Part shown: piece by piece, positions 61,018-64,000 of the stretch | Layout of the letters: every line of letters starts with the position of its first letter | Numbering within the stretch: the first letter of the stretch is position 1 | Assembly (NCBI RefSeq): GCF_021190955.1 | Contig: NZ_JAIOAO010000001.1 | Span: 930,001 to 994,000 of the forward strand | Direction: 5' to 3' | Origin: Parachryseolinea silvisoli | Lineage (GTDB): Bacteria; Bacteroidota; Bacteroidia; Cytophagales; Cyclobacteriaceae | DNA: 64,000 nucleotides | The notes under the pieces: generated by a model | Told to the model about the DNA's origin: nothing | The model's input: the letters and a program-made list of their open reading frames with translations, nothing else | The model's database searches: none | Made by a program: the position numbers and the translations under genes

Positions 61018-62703
61018 CTAGTAGCCATCATTCTGCTCCAGGAAGCCTTCGAACTCCGAAGCGCCGTCGATGGCAGTCTGCGGAATCGGGAAGAGACGCC
61101 TGAGGGGATCGCTGTCGGTTTTCTCGGTCCATGCATCTTCATATTTGCCGAAGCGAATCATATCGGTACGGCGCTGCATTTCAAAATAAAACTCGAAGCC
61201 GCGTTCGCGGAACATGATATCGAGATCGATCGACTCGAGTGGCGGAATGCCGATCCGGGCAGTACGTGCAGCCCGTACAGTGTTGACATCCTGCAGCGCG
61301 CCGGCAGCGTCGTCCATGCGAAGCTTCGCTTCGGCACGCATCATATAGATGTCCGCTAAACGCAGCAGTACGATATCAAATTCACCCTTTGCGCGCCCGT
61401 CGTCGGACGTCTTGCTGAACTCGTATTTCAATACGCGGTAGCCCGAGCTGTAGCCGCTATAGGTTGTGTAGTCAATTTCTTCTGTGAAGATTACTGGCTG
61501 TGTCGTGTTGCCCCGGGTGTTGTTAAACAGCGGCCCCACAACGTAGTTTACGCCGCCTGCGCAACGTACGAACGGGTCGCCCTTACGGGGGGTTTGCAGG
61601 CCGTACTGCTGGCCGCGAAGAATGCCGCGGTCGATCTCAAAATCGGCTGCTGCTATACACGTGACGGTAGGATCGAGGTTTCTCTTGTAAAAGCGCATGT
61701 CTTTGGTGGCAGGGTCTTCGCCTTCATATGCGTCCAACCATGAATGGTAGAACTCCGGCGTAATGCCCGGTCCATCGGTACCGTTAGCTTTTACGAATTG
61801 TGGCAATGGAAATTGGTCACCCGATAATGAGAAATAAGCCATACGGTTGTTTCCATTCAAGAGGGCACGCTGGTCGATCGCGAAGACGAGCTCTTTGTTG
61901 GTATGATTTTCGTCGTCGAAGATTTCAAAGAACTCGGCCGAGAGTGCATACTTACCGGTTGCGATCACTTTGTCGCAATACTCGACGACCTTCTCCATAT
62001 CCTCCCGGCGGAAGTCATACGTCTCCGCATTCGGATTCCGATATACCGGGGCATTCAGGTACAGACGCGCCAGCAATCCCCGCGCCGCGGATTTCGTGAT
62101 CCGGCCGGGGCCGTTTGTATCGTCCAGCATCGCTTCCGCGGCCAGCAGATCCTGCTCGATATAGTTGACGGCCTCAGCGCCGCGAAGCACACGCGACCGT
62201 ACATTGAGTGTGTCTTTGGACATCACGATACCGAAAAGATCCAGGCTTAACATAGAATAATAACCGCGCAGACCGCGCGCCTCGGCCAGGTATGCGTCTA
62301 CCTGCTGACCTTCGCTTTGCAGGGCGCGAACGGTCGAAACGGCAATTACGGAACGCGTGATACCTTGCGAAATGTAATTCCAGGTATTGGTTATAGGGCC
62401 GTTCATCGGCGTGTATGTATGCCGGTGCAAATCGATGTATATATTGTTATCACCCCAATCGGTACCGCCGCGGTAAGGCAGGATTGCTTCGTCTGTGGAG
62501 ATTTCCTGCAGGGCAAAGTAGCGGGTATGCAGAAACACTTCCGATAGCGACGCATAGGCCGGTGCCAGGGTACCCGCGATAACATCACCGTTCGTCACAT
62601 TGCCGGTGAGCGACTCGTCCAACACTTCTTCCTGCAGGTCTGTACAACCTTCTACAAGCACGACGCCCAAAAACAACATCAATACATATATATTCTTTCT
62701 CAT
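61018..62703 (-). CDS. SusD/RagB-family lipoprotein (pair 3)
   Basis: A 561-residue SusD-type lipoprotein. Lipidated at C20 (LVEGC), followed by TDLQEEVLDESLTGN. Helices EARGLRGYYSMLSLDLFGIV and KSAARGLLARLYLNAPVY match the SusD fold, and the C-terminal RRLFPIPQTAIDGASEFEGF is the usual end motif. The start at 62703 (MRKNIYVLMLF) gives the lipoprotein signal. It lies 13 bp after the stop of the SusC beside it and ends at its own terminator. Confidence 0.95.
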   Translation of the reverse strand: MRKNIYVLMLFLGVVLVEGCTDLQEEVLDESLTGNVTNGDVIAGTLAPAYASLSEVFLHTRYFALQEISTDEAILPYRGGTDWGDNNIYIDLHRHTYTPMNGPITNTWNYISQGITRSVIAVSTVRALQSEGQQVDAYLAEARGLRGYYSMLSLDLFGIVMSKDTLNVRSRVLRGAEAVNYIEQDLLAAEAMLDDTNGPGRITKSAARGLLARLYLNAPVYRNPNAETYDFRREDMEKVVEYCDKVIATGKYALSAEFFEIFDDENHTNKELVFAIDQRALLNGNNRMAYFSLSGDQFPLPQFVKANGTDGPGITPEFYHSWLDAYEGEDPATKDMRFYKRNLDPTVTCIAAADFEIDRGILRGQQYGLQTPRKGDPFVRCAGGVNYVVGPLFNNTRGNTTQPVIFTEEIDYTTYSGYSSGYRVLKYEFSKTSDDGRAKGEFDIVLLRLADIYMMRAEAKLRMDDAAGALQDVNTVRAARTARIGIPPLESIDLDIMFRERGFEFYFEMQRRTDMIRFGKYEDAWTEKTDSDPLRRLFPIPQTAIDGASEFEGFLEQNDGY

Positions 62704-62716
62704 ACGCTGTGTACAA

Positions 62717-64000
62717 TTAAAATGAAACATTTAAACCGAACACGATTGAACGTGCTTTCGGATAGCTGGCGAAGTCGATGCCAAACGAATTTGCATCTTC
62801 GATCCGGCGACCTTCTGCGTTTGCTTCCGGATCATAGCCCGAGTAATCGGTTATTACAAAGAGGTTTTGACCGGTAACCGACAGACGTAGCGACTTGATC
62901 CAGTTACCGATTCCCAATGCCTCGGGACTAAAGTTATAGCCCAGGGAGGCGTTATTCAGACGCAGAAAAGCACCGTTTTCCAGATAGCGTGTCGATACGC
63001 TGTTGGCATTGGTAACGTCCTCGTTCGGATATCTGCTGGCCACATCGGTTGCATTTCGGCTCTTGTACAGCTGGGCGCGCGAGAAGTTCAGGTTCGCCGT
63101 ACCGTTGTAGATTTTGTTGCCGCTCAGACCGTTGAAGTTCACGGACAGATCGAACCCTTTGTAGGCAGCGCGCAGATAGAAGTTGTAAAGCTTGTCGGGA
63201 AGCGCTGTTCCGGAAACATAGCGGCTTTCACCATCTTCCTGGGGTTCAAGGTATGTACTAAAGCCGTCTTCGCCGATCCCGGTAAATTGCTGCAGGAAGA
63301 ACGTTCCAATGGGCTCGCCATTCATGTAGCCGTTTACGGAAGCCGAGGTCAGGCCGCTACCGGAAATACTGCCCGAAGGAATCAACGTAGCCGGCGAGTT
63401 GCGCACTTCGTTGTTAATGAATGTGATGTTACCGCCGACGTTGAAGGTGAAGTCAGCTCCGGTGTCATACCGATAGTCGAGCGCCAGTTCCGTACCTTCG
63501 TTGACGATTTCCATGTCTTTTACGTTGCGCCAGTAGAACAAGGCCGGCTGAATCGGGTCGGGCACCGTAACTTTCAGCAACACGTTGCTTGTTACCTTCC
63601 GGAAATAGTCTACCGAGCCTGTGAGTGCGCCATCCAAAAAGCCAAAGTCGAGTCCGATATCGGTCTGCTTGGAAACTTCCCATTGGAGATTCGGGTTCGC
63701 GTAGTTCTGAACGATCGTGCCTTGTGGTGCGGTACCGTCGGGGAAGAACGGGTAGCTGTAGCCCGCGCCGGTAGCAGTAACGTAGCGTGCAAACGAAGCT
63801 TTCGGCTCGATCTCCTGGTTGCCCGTTTGGCCCCAGCCCGCGCGCAGCTTCAGTGTGCTGACCGGGACGGTCGTCATGAACGGTTCCTCGGAGATGATCC
63901 AGCCCGCCGCAAACGAAGGGAAGGTACCATACTTGTTGTTGTCCCCGAACTTCGACGACCCATCCGTACGTACAGTGGCCGTCAGCAGATAGCGCTCTTT
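62717..64000 (-). CDS. SusC-family TonB-dependent transporter, C-terminal part (pair 3)
   Basis: The last 427 codons of a SusC transporter; the frame stays open to the window edge and reads LLTATVRTDGSSKFGDNKYG there, a conserved barrel segment, so the gene continues beyond 64000. LRAGWGQTGNQE, YFRKVTSNVLLKVTVPDPIQ and the end SIVFGLNVSF are typical barrel strands. N-terminal plug and signal peptide lie outside the window. Partner of the SusD 13 bp downstream. Confidence 0.95.
   Translation of the reverse strand, partial: KERYLLTATVRTDGSSKFGDNNKYGTFPSFAAGWIISEEPFMTTVPVSTLKLRAGWGQTGNQEIEPKASFARYVTATGAGYSYPFFPDGTAPQGTIVQNYANPNLQWEVSKQTDIGLDFGFLDGALTGSVDYFRKVTSNVLLKVTVPDPIQPALFYWRNVKDMEIVNEGTELALDYRYDTGADFTFNVGGNITFINNEVRNSPATLIPSGSISGSGLTSASVNGYMNGEPIGTFFLQQFTGIGEDGFSTYLEPQEDGESRYVSGTALPDKLYNFYLRAAYKGFDLSVNFNGLSGNKIYNGTANLNFSRAQLYKSRNATDVASRYPNEDVTNANSVSTRYLENGAFLRLNNASLGYNFSPEALGIGNWIKSLRLSVTGQNLFVITDYSGYDPEANAEGRRIEDANSFGIDFASYPKARSIVFGLNVSF

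Overview
This window looks like chromosomal DNA of a polysaccharide-degrading Bacteroidota, probably Cytophagales (Chryseolinea/Ohtaekwangia-like; this placement is an inference). The evidence is three SusC/SusD pairs, a glycosidase with a C-terminal type IX secretion sorting domain, several lipoproteins (one with an acidic Lys-Asp stretch right after the cysteine), near-absent Shine-Dalgarno sequences, and TAnnTTTG-type -7 promoter elements. GC content is moderate. No tRNA, rRNA, CRISPR array, transposase or phage gene was seen.

1-22.7 kb is mostly single genes and small units: a partial hypothetical gene, three receiver-only proteins (one degenerate), a START-domain protein, a surface S41 peptidase, a GH92 alpha-mannosidase, DUF4382 and DUF4197 proteins, a sialate O-acetylesterase, a TspO-like membrane protein and a possible 45-residue membrane peptide. 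A minus-strand ArsR / adaptor / RND permease / TolC efflux operon, followed by a cation diffusion facilitator, occupies 11.8-18.8 kb. An alpha/beta hydrolase, a repeat-containing lipoprotein and a conserved Bacteroidota hypothetical protein follow.

23.1-31.0 kb is a second tripartite efflux cluster on the plus strand: AraC regulator, adaptor, RND permease with Asp-Asn in place of the usual Asp-Asp in TM4, TolC, and two TetR regulators.

31.2-46 kb is a polysaccharide utilisation locus on the minus strand: SusC, SusD, GH36 alpha-galactosidase, GH97, aldose 1-epimerase and a second GH97 carrying a T9SS tail. A sugar-porter MFS gene and an AraC regulator lie just upstream. The enzymes point to alpha-galactosides. 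A short leader ORF overlaps the SusC start, and a perfect 13-bp hairpin separates susCD from the enzymes.

46-55.6 kb, plus strand, holds a large cytoplasmic DUF5107-TPR protein, a four-copy 33-bp tandem repeat, and a compact cluster without export signals: glucose 1-dehydrogenase (SDR), GH63 glucosidase, a sensory-rhodopsin-transducer-like protein, a 47-residue basic protein and a GH15 glucoamylase. Together these could release glucose from internal oligosaccharides, oxidise it and sense a sugar. 55.7-64 kb holds two further SusC/SusD pairs on the minus strand, the last running off the window, with a perfect 18-bp palindrome between them.
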